Assembly: GCF_965638725.1 (NCBI RefSeq)
Contig: NC_134950.1
Span: forward strand, 165,950,853 to 166,014,852
Direction: 5' to 3'
DNA: 64,000 nucleotides
Source: Aptenodytes patagonicus
Lineage: Eukaryota > Chordata > Aves > Sphenisciformes > Spheniscidae
Shown: positions 35,501-47,600 of the stretch, piece by piece
Numbering within the stretch: position 1 is the first letter of the stretch
Layout: each line of letters begins with the position of its first letter
The notes under the pieces: generated by a model
Told to the model about the DNA's origin: nothing
What the model saw: only the letters and a program-made list of their open reading frames with translations
The model's database searches: none
Program-made: the position numbers and the translations under genes

Positions 35501-36499
35501 TCCTAACAAACATTTCTTGCTACGGTGTTACAGAGTTGTGCTTGAAACTACCCTCCTGGAAGATCCAAGCACAGAGGAGAATGTTGGGTGGGTTTTTTTT
35601 TTTTCAGGAGGCAGTACCTCACAATCATTAAGGTCTGCCAGCCTGTCATATGTAAAAACCAGAACAGCCAGCGAACAAGCACCTACTGAGAACCGTGGCG
35701 AGCTTGAGAGCCCGGGACAGAAAAAAGAGTTATGACATTATTTTCTATATTTATTTACAACTAATTTAATACCTCCATGTTGAAGCGTAGGAGCTCGACA
35801 GCTGTTTCACTTAAGACTGGCTATATTCTAAAAGGTAGTAAATGCTGCCATCTAATGGCATCCGATCGCTGAACAAAAGCTGTCGGCTCATTCCAGCTCA
35901 CACCGAACAGAATGAGTAGTTTCACCTCAAAAGCACCACTGTGCACCGCAAGGCACAAAAGCAACCCGAGCTGGAGAGGAGCAGGTCTCAAGCAGACCCA
36001 TCAAGTCTCTCTGCGTCCTGCTGCCCAGCGCTGCCGACACCAAGCGCCGATTTCTGAGCTACCCGAAGAGGTCTGCAGACCTCCTTTGTCAACCTTTCTC
36101 TGAAGAGAAGCTGGTTCTGGAAGTCATAAAGCCAGTTCAAACCGTACCGTAGCTGAACTCTTTAACTCTCAGCTTTCATGTGCCTTTATTTGTCCTACAG
36201 ATGGCTTAGATTTGGCTGTATCTGCCATATTTTAATTGTATTTAACAAGGCAAATGACAGTAAAAATTGAGGAACTACCTTATTGCTCCTGCTATTCTTG
36301 GCCTGAAAAATGCTAAATCTTTTCTGATTCCCTGTAAAAAGTAAAACATTTTCAGGTTTCTTGTGTTAATAGGTAGCTATTTTTGGAAAATTATATTACT
36401 GTGGTTCTACCCCTCTAATAACAGATTATGTCTTGTAATAAACCGAAACTGAAGATACCTCTTACAAAACAGACAAAAATGCGTTAAGCATCTGAACTC
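32551..36499. other. Intergenic, downstream of SCN11A
   Basis: No credible gene or clear repeat. Short frames such as 35448-35735 plus show no family signature. Confidence 0.55.
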
Positions 36500-36505
36500 T
36501 TTATT
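36500..36505 (-). terminator. SCN11A: Candidate polyadenylation signal of SCN11A
   Basis: AATAAA on the minus strand, about 1 kb past the stop codon, is the first exact hexamer I find downstream. It would give a 3' UTR of roughly 1 kb. Nearer ATTAAA variants occur at about 37.47 and 37.08 kb, and another AATAAA lies at 36185-36190, so the real site is not settled. Confidence 0.4.
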
Positions 36506-37504
36506 GAAGAATCTAAAATAGTCTTATTTCATTAGTAGTTCTGAGGCCACCATGACACTTCATCTGACCAACCTAAACTGCAAAACACCAGTAAAAGTAC
36601 TATTAATGCACATTATTCATACATGGGTTTTTTTCAGAACCAATGAAATAAGTACTTCCTCTAACTTTAATAAATGTTGTCTCGTAAGATATACCATGAA
36701 CTCCTTTTCAGATTACTAAGTAATGCTTTCTATGACATTTGGATGAAGTACAATGATGAATTTTTATGTACAATAATTCTTAAGATTTTCTGGAAACAAT
36801 ACCTCTTGCATAACATCCTTTGATTTTGGTAACAAAATCACAATTTTGATACACTGAATGATACAAAGAACAAATTATATACAACTTTCAAGCACAGACA
36901 CCTGAGGATGGTATGTTAAATCCATTTAGGTGCACGTGTAAAGACACCTCAAAAATTCTTAAGCATAAACAAATCCATCCAAAGGCACTAGGAGGAAGAT
37001 GGTCCCAAACAACATAGAAATCAGTGGCTGATTATACTCAAGTGTTTTGAGTGAGCTCTTTTACAGAAAATGCAGTAATTATTTAATTTTGCTACAATAA
37101 CCAATTTTTCAAACCAGGCTTTATCTCTAAAGAGATATACATTGTTCTACAGCCTTGTGTGCTTATAAATCATATTACAGTTACAACTGATCTTTTACAG
37201 ATTTCTTCTGTAAACACAGAAATATGAAGTAATACAAAAAATGACAGGTGTAAAAAATGAACCCACCTACTCCAGTAGCTGAGGAAAAAAATTCCATGGT
37301 TTGATTTTCCTCTAATATTTGTGACATAGTTGTTCAAATCTTAATTGTTTTAAGGAGCATTTGCAAAATTGAACAATCACAATACTTAAAGGCTGCCATC
37401 ATTATTCTAAATTTAGAGTATTATGCTCTGGGATCAAAATATTTTCTCCATCTGAAAATAACTGATATCAGTTTAATCAAAAACTGCTGCAGCCTGGGGC
37501 AACT
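36506..37504 (-). other. SCN11A: Probable 3' UTR of SCN11A
   Basis: AT-rich sequence without a credible reading frame or repeat, between the SCN11A stop and the first AATAAA. Called a 3' UTR only from its position. Confidence 0.4.
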
Positions 37505-38655
37505 TTATGTGTCCACTTTATCGCTAGCTGTTTCAGCAATCCCATCATAAAATAAAGGGAGAGATATGGAAGATGTAGTCCGTGATTTATCTAGCTTCCT
37601 ACCATTATCTTCATTAAGCATTGATGCAATAAGTCTTTCCTTCTCATGTGTTTCTTCTTCAAAGACAGCACTGTTATAACGTTTATGATGGTATGAGAAA
37701 GATTTATTTTTAAAAGAACGCTGCATCAAATACCTCCTGAAGGCCCTTTGAATAATAAGAGCCGATACCTCCTCTTGTTTTCTTTTAAGGGTAGTCGTAA
37801 TTGGCTTGTAAGAAACTTTAGATGGATTGGCAGCCATAAATTTTTCTTCCATGTGTAATTCAAGACCATCCAAACCCCTAGATTCTCCCAAGACCCTTTT
37901 AGTGAGGGCAAGCAAGATATCCAAGCAGTGGATCTTATCTCCGCTAACTATAGGGAGGTCCATGGATATGAGCTGAATTTTATTAGGCTTTGGAATGCGT
38001 AAGGGTTCTGCCAGAGCATCTGCAAAGTCTGAAAGAGCAGAAGAGCTAATAAACTGTGTTGCCTGAGGATCAAACTTTCCCCAGGTCTCATAAAACATAT
38101 CAAAGTCATCGTCACAAAGAGGATCTGTGCTCTCTTCAGTGGCAACACTGAAGTTCTCTAAAATGACAGCTATGTACATATTTACAACAATGAGAAATGA
38201 TATAATGATATAGCTTACAAAAAATAAAATACCAACATCCTTATTTGCGCAATTTTTTTTCTGCTCATCTGTTAAATTTAAGTTAGGAGCACATGAATCA
38301 GGTCCTTTTAACAGAGGGACCAAAAGACCATCCCAGCCAGCTGATGTTGTAATTTGGAAGAGACAGAGAATGCTGCCCTCAAAGGTTTGAAAGTTGAAAA
38401 GGTTATCAATCCCACCTTCCCAACCAAGACAGGCAAAGTTTGTCATGCCCACAATGGCATAAATGAACATAACCAGAAAAAGCAAAAGACCAATGTTGAA
38501 CAGTGCAGGAAGAGACATCAGTAATGCAAAAAGAAGAGTTCGAATTCCTCTAGCTTTTCGAATTAACCTCAGGATCCGGCCAATTCGTGCCAAACGAAAA
38601 ATTCTCAAAAGTGCAGGAGAGAACAAAGTTTGAAAGCCTTCAGAAAGTCCAACAC
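37505..38655 (-). CDS. SCN11A: SCN11A last exon: domain IV S4-S6, pore and C-terminal tail, stop codon
   Basis: 1151 nt, acceptor tcaaag, stop TAA at 37505-37507. Encodes IV-S4 ([20 protein letters not shown]), S5, the pore with [11 protein letters not shown] (alanine of DEKA), S6 ([20 protein letters not shown]) and the cytoplasmic tail. The tail has the EF-hand-like region, then an IQ-type motif ([12 protein letters not shown]) for calmodulin, and about 70 more residues ending ASDKVDT. The distal tail resembles SCN10A/SCN5A, but their PPSY ubiquitin-ligase motif is PLFY here (37547-37558). Human Nav1.9 lacks this distal segment, so the bird gene may keep the ancestral tail. Confidence 0.95.
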
Positions 38656-41600
38656 CTTTGAAATGAAAAAGAAAACAAAATGTTGTCAAGCCAAATTCCC
38701 TATTTATGTCCATTTTGTTATATTCTATGCTTCAGATGTTGAAAGTGACATTGATCATATTACATCACTTTCCACAAACACATTATCATCAATACTACAA
38801 TTACGTACAAAAGAGCTTAGGAAAAGAAAGACAAATTGTAATACCTTTAAATATTAAAGAGTTATCAAGATAATGTATAGTTTGGAAACTGCATTCTCCC
38901 AGATTTCTCTAATTAATTCAGGGGATGAAATTACGCATTGCTCCAGTTCTTAAAAAATCCTTTTAAATCCATTCAGCTCCTGTGCTGGAAGCTATGGGGC
39001 TTGTCTCCTAGCTCCTGTCTGATTGCTGCTTCTTCTCCAGGCCTAAGCCACATGCTAAACATGAGACTTTCATTAATGCTTGGTACGTGAATGAGATCAG
39101 AGAAGAGCAAGAAGAAAATAAAGGAAAACCATCTTTCAGTATTTGTCCTCCCTCACACCTCATTCTATGATCCTACTACCAGAGTAATGAGTACCTTCAG
39201 CAATACAGTAGTAATGTAAATGATTACAAACGGAAGACTTAAGAAGTTAGCATTTTTCTGGGTTGCATGGGATAGTAAAGGGCTAACTGTGCTTAGGGAT
39301 GAAGCAGAGAACTCAGATCAGTTTTGCTTTCCCATCCTTTATTCTATGATATAACCTGAGCCTGAGTAGGAAGCACAGACCAAATAAACTGTACAAGAAA
39401 CAAAAACTATATATGACCCTTTGTAGAGAAAATGATAAGCACCTAGTCTTCTTTGAAAAGCAAAACAAACCGAAGCCAATTTTAATAAGACTTTTCACAG
39501 TCACAAATAGTGGCCCAGGTTTAGAATGGTGCTGAGCAGTTAAATTTTCCTGGGCTTTCTAAATCAGCCCTCAGGATCCGCCTTCTTAAAAGAAAGTCCT
39601 GGCAAATAAATCTTTCCCATTTTTCATACAAATGAATTTTTAACCCGAATTTACTTTTACTGTGAAAACAACAATTAATGTGATTTACATGTAAATCGAA
39701 AGCATAAAAACATTAAGGCAACAGTTTAAGTACAATAACTTAGAAAAGATGTTACATTAATATCCAAAAGATACTACATTAAATTCCTATTCTGTTAATT
39801 ACTCAAAGAAACTCATACTTTAAAAAAAAATTGAAAATTTGAAAAATATCCATTTACCTTTTAGTACTCTGTAAAAATATAAGGCAAAACAAAAATATAT
39901 CCTTTTAGAAGGCATCACTTAGCACATGGTTTGAAAAAGTACAATGGATCTGGAATTTGTTTATCAGAGAGGTGTAAGTGGTTACTTCATACTGAAATTT
40001 GGCTTAGTATTGGTAAGACACATTACCTGATCTAATAACAATTGATACTTACTAACTAGTGAAAGGACCACAACAGCGAAATCAAATATGTTCCAGCCAC
40101 TGGTGAAGAAGTAATGTCTTAAGGCTAGTATTTTTATGACACATTCCCCAGTAAATACAGCCACAAAAAAGTAGTTGATTTTATTAAGAACATCCTTGAT
40201 GCCGTTCTGGCTATTTTCTGCCATCATAATGACCATATTTAGACAGATGAAAGTCACAACGGTAATGTCAAATGCTTTATGCGATACTATATCAAAGAGT
40301 AATCCTTGGAACACATTCTGTGGAGAGAATAAGAAGAACTGCTTAATGCTACTTCTAAGACCCAGGTTACATTCAAATATTAATCAGTAATTTGTGCTTA
40401 GAAAGAGAATTTAAGAGAATATAAATTTAACAATAAGCTACTAGAAGCATTTTTAGGTGATTTCTTTACACCTTCAAAGAAAACACTCAGTACTTGGCTA
40501 AGTATTTTCAGGTGTCATGCAACCACATTTCCTTAGAAAAAAAATATACAGCAGGAAAATATTCAGAGTACCTTGTGATTGCTCTTTTAGTAGAAATATT
40601 TATTGAAGCAGACATTTTAGGATAAGCAATTCTAATTAAAATGTCATAAGCAAGAAAATCTCTGAATAGTTACTATGTGAAGCCAGGCATTGAATTAAAT
40701 TAAAGAAACTATAAGAAATAAAGCATAAGATTATTTAAAAGTAAATAACAGCCATGGGGCACGTACTACTCACTATTCATTCTCACCTGCAATAATCCAA
40801 TCTAGTTGCAGAAGGAGTATCATGCAACTTAAGTAACCAAGATCATGTTATGAGTATCAAATACTTAATATGAACCTTTATAAATAGGTTGTGCAGTTGA
40901 ATAGGTGACAAATAGGCTGTAAATTTCCTTAATTAACACCCACAAAGAAAGACTGCATTAGATGGAATTAAGAAAAAGAGAGTAAAATGTAAATACTATA
41001 TTGAATAAGGAAGATGATGGGCTCTAACGTGAAGTTTATTTCCAGATGCCCGGCTACTGAGTTTAAATATGGTCACGCTCTTTATATCTTCTATCATATT
41101 CTACTTAAGATGGTCTCACCAGTGGTCTTGGGATGGGTTTTTGAGGTTTCTTCGATCCAAGTTTTTTTAGGGCATTATAGTACTTTTTCTGTTCCTCAGT
41201 CAAAAATAGATCTTTTTCACCTAAGTAAAGGGAAAGAATACTGTTGTTCAGCTGAAGTTTAAGCAGTCAACTAAACACCAGCAAGTTTATGTAAAAAAAA
41301 GTAAGTTACAGCTGTCGCGAGTGGGATCTAAGAGAGCACAGAGACAAAACGTGTCTTCACCATTTCTTCTTTTCCCCTTGTTCTTTGAAAAGATGTACTG
41401 CAAAAAGCTCATCAGGGTTTGATCGTGAAAGTCTAGTCTAGGCAGTGTTCCCGAGCCAGGTTCCTCAACTGTGAGAGCCTTTCTGAACTTTTACACATCT
41501 ATTTCACGTTTTAAAAATGACATAAGTCTCATCAACAAGTAAAATACTTTCCACTTATATTTTTGGGAAAGGTAGGAACGGAAGTATATTGCTGGGCTAC

Positions 41601-44600
41601 CAAGTAAATGGAGGATTATGAATAAGCACTTTGGGCCCAAGTTCTACGGGGGGTTCCTGATAACGAATTTCTGGTGCTGATCTTACTACCATCTACGCCC
41701 CTTGTATTACTTAGCAGTCACTTTGAACTGAGTATTCAGGAGAAGCCACTTGTCATAAAAGCATTGAATGATTAGCATTTTGTAAAACAAACATAACAAA
41801 TGTTCAGTAGGGCATCTGCACCTGGAATCACTCTGGCAAGACCTCTGAAAATTCAGTTCAACTTCATTATATGGAATCTCAATGAAAATCCCCAAGAAGC
41901 AGCAAAGAAGTGAAAAAAATGCCCACTTACAGCATGTACTGAGAAAAGAAAAAAAGTGTTACGTCCAGATCAACTTCTAGTAAGTGTTCAGGCTCATAAG
42001 CTACTTAACCAGTGTTGTTTCTGTCTGTGGGGACTGTTATAATTGGGACTTTGTAGTAAAAGGAAATTATTATAGTGAAGTTGGACTGTTGTTCCTCAAC
42101 CCCTACACATCCTTCCTCTGTTCAAATGCAGAGAGCAGAATTTCTTGTGGGCCTTATTGCTATCTACCTTTACCAAGGGCAGTAATTCTTTGACACTTGG
42201 CGTATAAGTCAGCTTATGGAAATAATAAATGGCTCCTGTAGAGATTCTGTCTTCCAAATGTGAACCTTGAAATTGTAAACCTCCCGTTGGGGTCTGCTTT
42301 TGTGGTATTTTTCTAATGAACAAGGTGCTTATTTGTTTTAAGACTTCCAAGTGGATTAATTGACTCAATTTCCCTTGATATTCTGGATACTTTAAGGCTC
42401 TAAATGAATCAGGGAGGGAACTCAATTGACAAATAAGCTTGGCACAAAGAAGCTGAAGTATACCCGGAAAGGCTGACTATTGCTTTTCTTTGGTTGTTGC
42501 GTTTTCCATTCTAAGATTTTGCCTTCCACTTCTTAATGAATAGAAAGAGCAGGGAATCTAACAACTATGAGGAGAAAAGTGGAAGCAGTCAGTGCTTCGT
42601 GGGCTTTAAGAAGCCTTTAAATTTCTAGACGGCCTCCTCCTGGGGCCATGGCTTGGATCTCAATGCAGAAATTTTTTAAAAACCCAGTAAATTAATCTGT
42701 AGGGTTACTTTATTGATGACAGGATTTTGTAAATGTAGCTAGTTTTAGAAGTTCTGATTAACAAGATCTTTTCAAGTTTCTTTACCAGGAAAGCAGTGGT
42801 TACTTCTCCCATGAGCAGTAGTGTTTCTTGATTATCCTTATCACATTTGTTAGGTGCTTACTCTCAGCAAAAAGGGTTATTCTGCTCTCCAAAGTAAATC
42901 TTCAAAGCAGAAGATATGAATTCCACTCTCCTGTAGCAAAGTCTATATAACATTTTTGGCTTCTCTTTTCTAGAACTACCCACTCCTTCCTCCTCGTCCT
43001 GCTTAGAACAAATTAAGGACTTGGCATGAAAATAGAATTTACAGGTAAATTACTAATTACAGGTAAATTACTAATTATGATTCTAAAAGCTCTGAGGAGA
43101 AGGGGACTCCTATTTTCAAAACTTGGTATCTAAACATGATTTTAAATTTCCCCAGTCAAATAGTTATCTGAAAATGTCAGACATCTAGATGTCAAACTAG
43201 CATTCACTTAATCAAATTGGGATTACAAGAGACCCCGGATTAGCTCATGCAGTACTTATCTTTTTCCTTTGTTGGTTAAAATTGCTGATAACCACTCCAA
43301 TGAAAAGGTTCAGCATGAAGAAAGATCCAAAAATAATGAAAATCACAAAATACATATACATAGCTAAGAATGCTTCAAACTTTGGCTGTTCATCTATCTG
43401 TTAAAAAAAATCAAACCAGAAAAATAATATTGGTAAAAACCAGATAATCACAGCCTTATCGTTTCCAATTTATAATAAAAAATCTTTTTATTGTCATGAG
43501 GAATAAATTATTTCTACACATTTAAACTTTTATTTAGATGATATACAAGTCGAACAACTGTCTTGTTCTGTCTTGTTACTGTTTGTAAAGATAATTACAA
43601 ACAAAGATACACAGCCAAATCCAGCTCTAGCAAATTCTTAAGTAATAGATAAACAGTTCCAATCAGAAGTGATACTGTGAATGCCTAGATTAGAAAAACA
43701 GCTCAGACTAAACATAATGGTGAACCGCCATCCCCTTGAATGCTATCCCAGACAAGAAGCAGTTTTAAAAAGCCAGCTCACTGTGATCAGCCCTACAAGG
43801 AATTATCTTTTTAATTAGCAGCTATTTCACTACATTCAAGAGTACAGTGCTTGAATGAATAAGGAAAATGCAAATTAAATTAAACATAGAAAAGTTAAAA
43901 CACATTGTATTAGTGAGAGAGTGAAAAACAACACATGGAAATGGGGAAGAAATAGTAAGGATGTCAAATATGGGGAAGAAAACCTCCAGAAATAACTGCT
44001 AAACATGCATGTCGTTTAAATGCTACTGTACACATTTAAAAAAGAAGGAAATTTGCTTCAGAGGCACAGTCCCTCCAAGACCTTCTGATCTCTGTTCCCA
44101 AAACAGACTTGTCCAAAACTTGCAACATTTTGCCCTCTGCATTCTCGATACAGTAGGTTTTTGTGTGGTGTCACTCTATTTTGACCAGTTTTCTTTTGTC
44201 TAAGTTCCAGATATTTGGTACTCCAAGGATTATTGTTTCACGGCGTAGTTTGAAGCATTCATCCGCTTATATTTCTGACTTGATATTGCAAACAAAGCTG
44301 AAAAATTAATTGTATGGATAGAAAAGGAAAGAAGGAAAGGGAAAAGAACTGATATTTCATTTTAGTGACGTACCTCACGTGAATCCACTGCTGCATACAT
44401 AATATCCATCCAACCTTTAAAAGTTGCCTGAAAAAACCACAATATTAAGGTTATTATCACTAAAGTAAAAATAAATTAAAATTTATATTAGCTCTACCTA
44501 ATGTGTTAAGAGTTGTGGAAAAGTGAGCAGTGTGCTATAAAAAAGGTGCATCACTTCCAAAGAACTGCTTGGAAGTATGATTCACTGGAGTTCAGTAAAG

Positions 44601-47600
44601 AGAGAAAGAAATATTATTTCCTGAAAAGAAAAAAAATTGCCATGAATCCTGTGAAATGTGTTTTAATGTTAACTCTTGTTAAATTAAATTTTTTGTAAAT
44701 TTTCTTCTTTTTGAAAAAGCAGTAAAAGTTTCAGCTTAACTAGCAAATATATCCTAAAAGGATAAAAACAATTCCTAAGAAAACAGCAGATGATTCCTTC
44801 CTGCAATTTTTAGCAACTCTGCTGAATCATAGAACACTTTGGAGGATACAGGGCAAAGAACTTCATCTATAAAAGATACAGGGATAACAGCCACTTCTAA
44901 AAATGCCTTTCTCTCCTTTGTTCTGGTATTAGGGAGATCAATAAATTAGCATCCCAATACTTTATGACTTATATAATTTTAAAAAAATATAGAAATATAA
45001 ATAAACTGCATCGCACTTTTTCTTTCTCATCCATTCTGAACTAACTTTTACTAAAGAAAATGAGAATAACTTTAAATCCGGTAACATGCAGACTATTTCA
45101 GGCTTAGTATGTTGAAAAGCCATGAAGCACAGTGCTTGATTTTAACACAAGGTTGCATATGCTAAAGTATTCTTTAGTAGGAACTGAGCATCTTAGAGAT
45201 AAGAAAAATATTTATGGAAGCTAAAAAAATCCCCCATTTCAGTGAGATAAACAGAAGCGTAGTGGTGTCCCATGGTTGGGCTGCTCAACGCATTTCCGTG
45301 AAGAAAACAAAACTGAGCATGTTTTCATAGAACTTACCACTTGGAGAAGAGCCAAGTATCCCATCCCAACATTATCAAAGTTTACATCATTATTTGTCCA
45401 TGTTCCGTTATAGAAAGTACAATTATATTTGTTATCAATTAGACTGATATTTCCTTTCTTGAGTGTGCATTTCCAAAATTTTTTTCCAAGGAATTTTACT
45501 CCTACAAAGTCAAATAGGAGCCAGAAGACAATACAGACGAGCAAAACGTTCAGGATTGAGGGGATAGCTCCCAAGAGTGCATTCACAACAACCTTGAATA
45601 AATAAAATGAATGAAAAGAACGCATTATTCACATTCAATAGAACACCTTCCCAGAAAACCACTTATTTTTTATTCTTCTGTATCTATTGCAGATTGTCAC
45701 CCATACAAAAAACTCGTAGGTGACAAATTTAAAGCAGGCCTTCAGCCCAACTTCAAGCTTGTCTTAACATGTAATTCTGTGGTATCTATCTTGCCTTTTT
45801 GAGGAAGGAAGTAAAACAGATGGCAACCAGAATTATCCTTGGGTAAAAGAAATACATAAAATAAGATTATGAGTCTGTAGTAGCTATGGGATCGAAAAAT
45901 CAGGTATAGGGGAATGGGTTGTATGATCTGCATTTACTACAATATCATAAATAACCCTCTCTTTTATCTTGGAGGGGTTTTGTAAGAACAACAGCTTGCT
46001 CTCCATAACAAAATGAACCTCACCTAATTACCACTGGCAACTGACTGCACACAGTACGTAAAGTAGAGAAGTTTGGCCTCCAGAAGACTGGGTTGTTTTG
46101 GTCAGCACTCTTCCTTCATTTAGGCTTGCTTGAGGACAAGGTGAATGCAAACCCATGATGAGCAGTAAGCCTCTTCCAGATATGGTACTAGCGAAAATGG
46201 GATTCCAGCTTTTGGTGTCTGTGCTGGTGACGTCAAGGGACCTGACACAAGCAGTGGTAAGAACTTGTATTTGCGAATCCAGCACATTGATGCTGACAGG
46301 CAGGACCACGCTTGTTGCCAGTGGGAATTTGAGGACTATTATCTATTTCTTTTCACCATTTTTCACCACTCTGTCGTGGGGCATAGTGAAAATCTTTCTG
46401 GAAATGTTTCATTGCTATCATTATGAGAAAATTCTGAGCCTTTTATCCTGGCCTTGGATAACATCCGTATACTAGAAACACACAGAATGAAGCACGTTGG
46501 AAGGGACCTCTTGAAGATCAGCTGTTCCAACACAGACCAAGTTGCTTGGCGTCTTGTCCAGTCAAGTACTGAATTTTTCCAAGGGTGGCAATTCAACAAC
46601 CTTTCTAGACAATCTATTGCAATGCTATACACCCACACTGTCATCTTTTTTCCAAGGTAGCTAATTGGAATATCCCTCACAGCCAACTCGTTCTCTCTCA
46701 TTTTCTCACCGTGGGCCTACCAGAAAACATTAGTTCCATTTCTCACATAACCTCCCATTAAGTAGTTAAAGACAACAATTAGATCTCTTATCTAATTAGA
46801 TCCTAATCAGACCCTCCCTTTAACCTTCTCTTCTCCAGTCAGAACAAGCTCTATTCTCTCAGCCTCTCCTCTCCAGTCCCCTGACCATCTTGGTGGCACT
46901 TTGCTGGACACTCTCCAGTATGTTAATATCTTTCTGATACTGGGAAGCCCCAAACTAGACACAATACTCCTGATTCAGTCTCACAGGTACCAAAAACAGA
47001 AGAGTGAATTGCCTCAATGTGCTGGCCAGACTCGTGCTAAAACAGCCCAATATGTGGCAGATCATCTTTGTGCTCTGCTGACTCATGTTTAACATGATGC
47101 CCACCCCAGGTCCTTTTCTGCAAAGCTGCTCATTTCTCAGCATGCCACAGTTACGTGTGGTTATTCTGGCTCAGGTGCAAGACTTTGCATTTGCTTTTGC
47201 TGAACTTCCTGAGGTTTCTGCAGCCCTTATCTCCAGTCTGTCAAGCTCTCATTGCAGAGCAGCCTTGCCCCCAGTGTATTAACTGCTCACCCCCAATTTG
47301 GTATCACCTGTGAACTTGCTGAGGACAATTTCTACCACATTCTTCAGGTTGTTAATTAAGTCATTAAGCAGTATTGGTCCCAGGACTGACCTCTGAGCCA
47401 CTAGTACCAGCTGCCAGTTGAACTTCATCCTGATGATCTCTGCACATTGAACCTGGCAGTTCAACCAATTTTCTGCCTAGCTTACAGATCACCTATCCAG
47501 ACCAGATATGACCAATATCTGAGACCACGGATGGTTCTTCCCTCCCTCAGCCATCTCATCATAGAAGACAATCAGGTTTAAGAGGCAAAAATTGCCCTTC

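Noticed and set aside
42096..42425. 109-codon minus-strand open frame
   Set aside because: Inside the SCN11A AT-AC intron, no motif, and both neighbouring exons have their full family length.
43250..43260. GT donor four bases inside the SCN11A AT-AC intron
   Set aside because: GTACTG is a poor donor and would add bases that break the frame with the next exon; ATAAGT with an AC acceptor fits perfectly.
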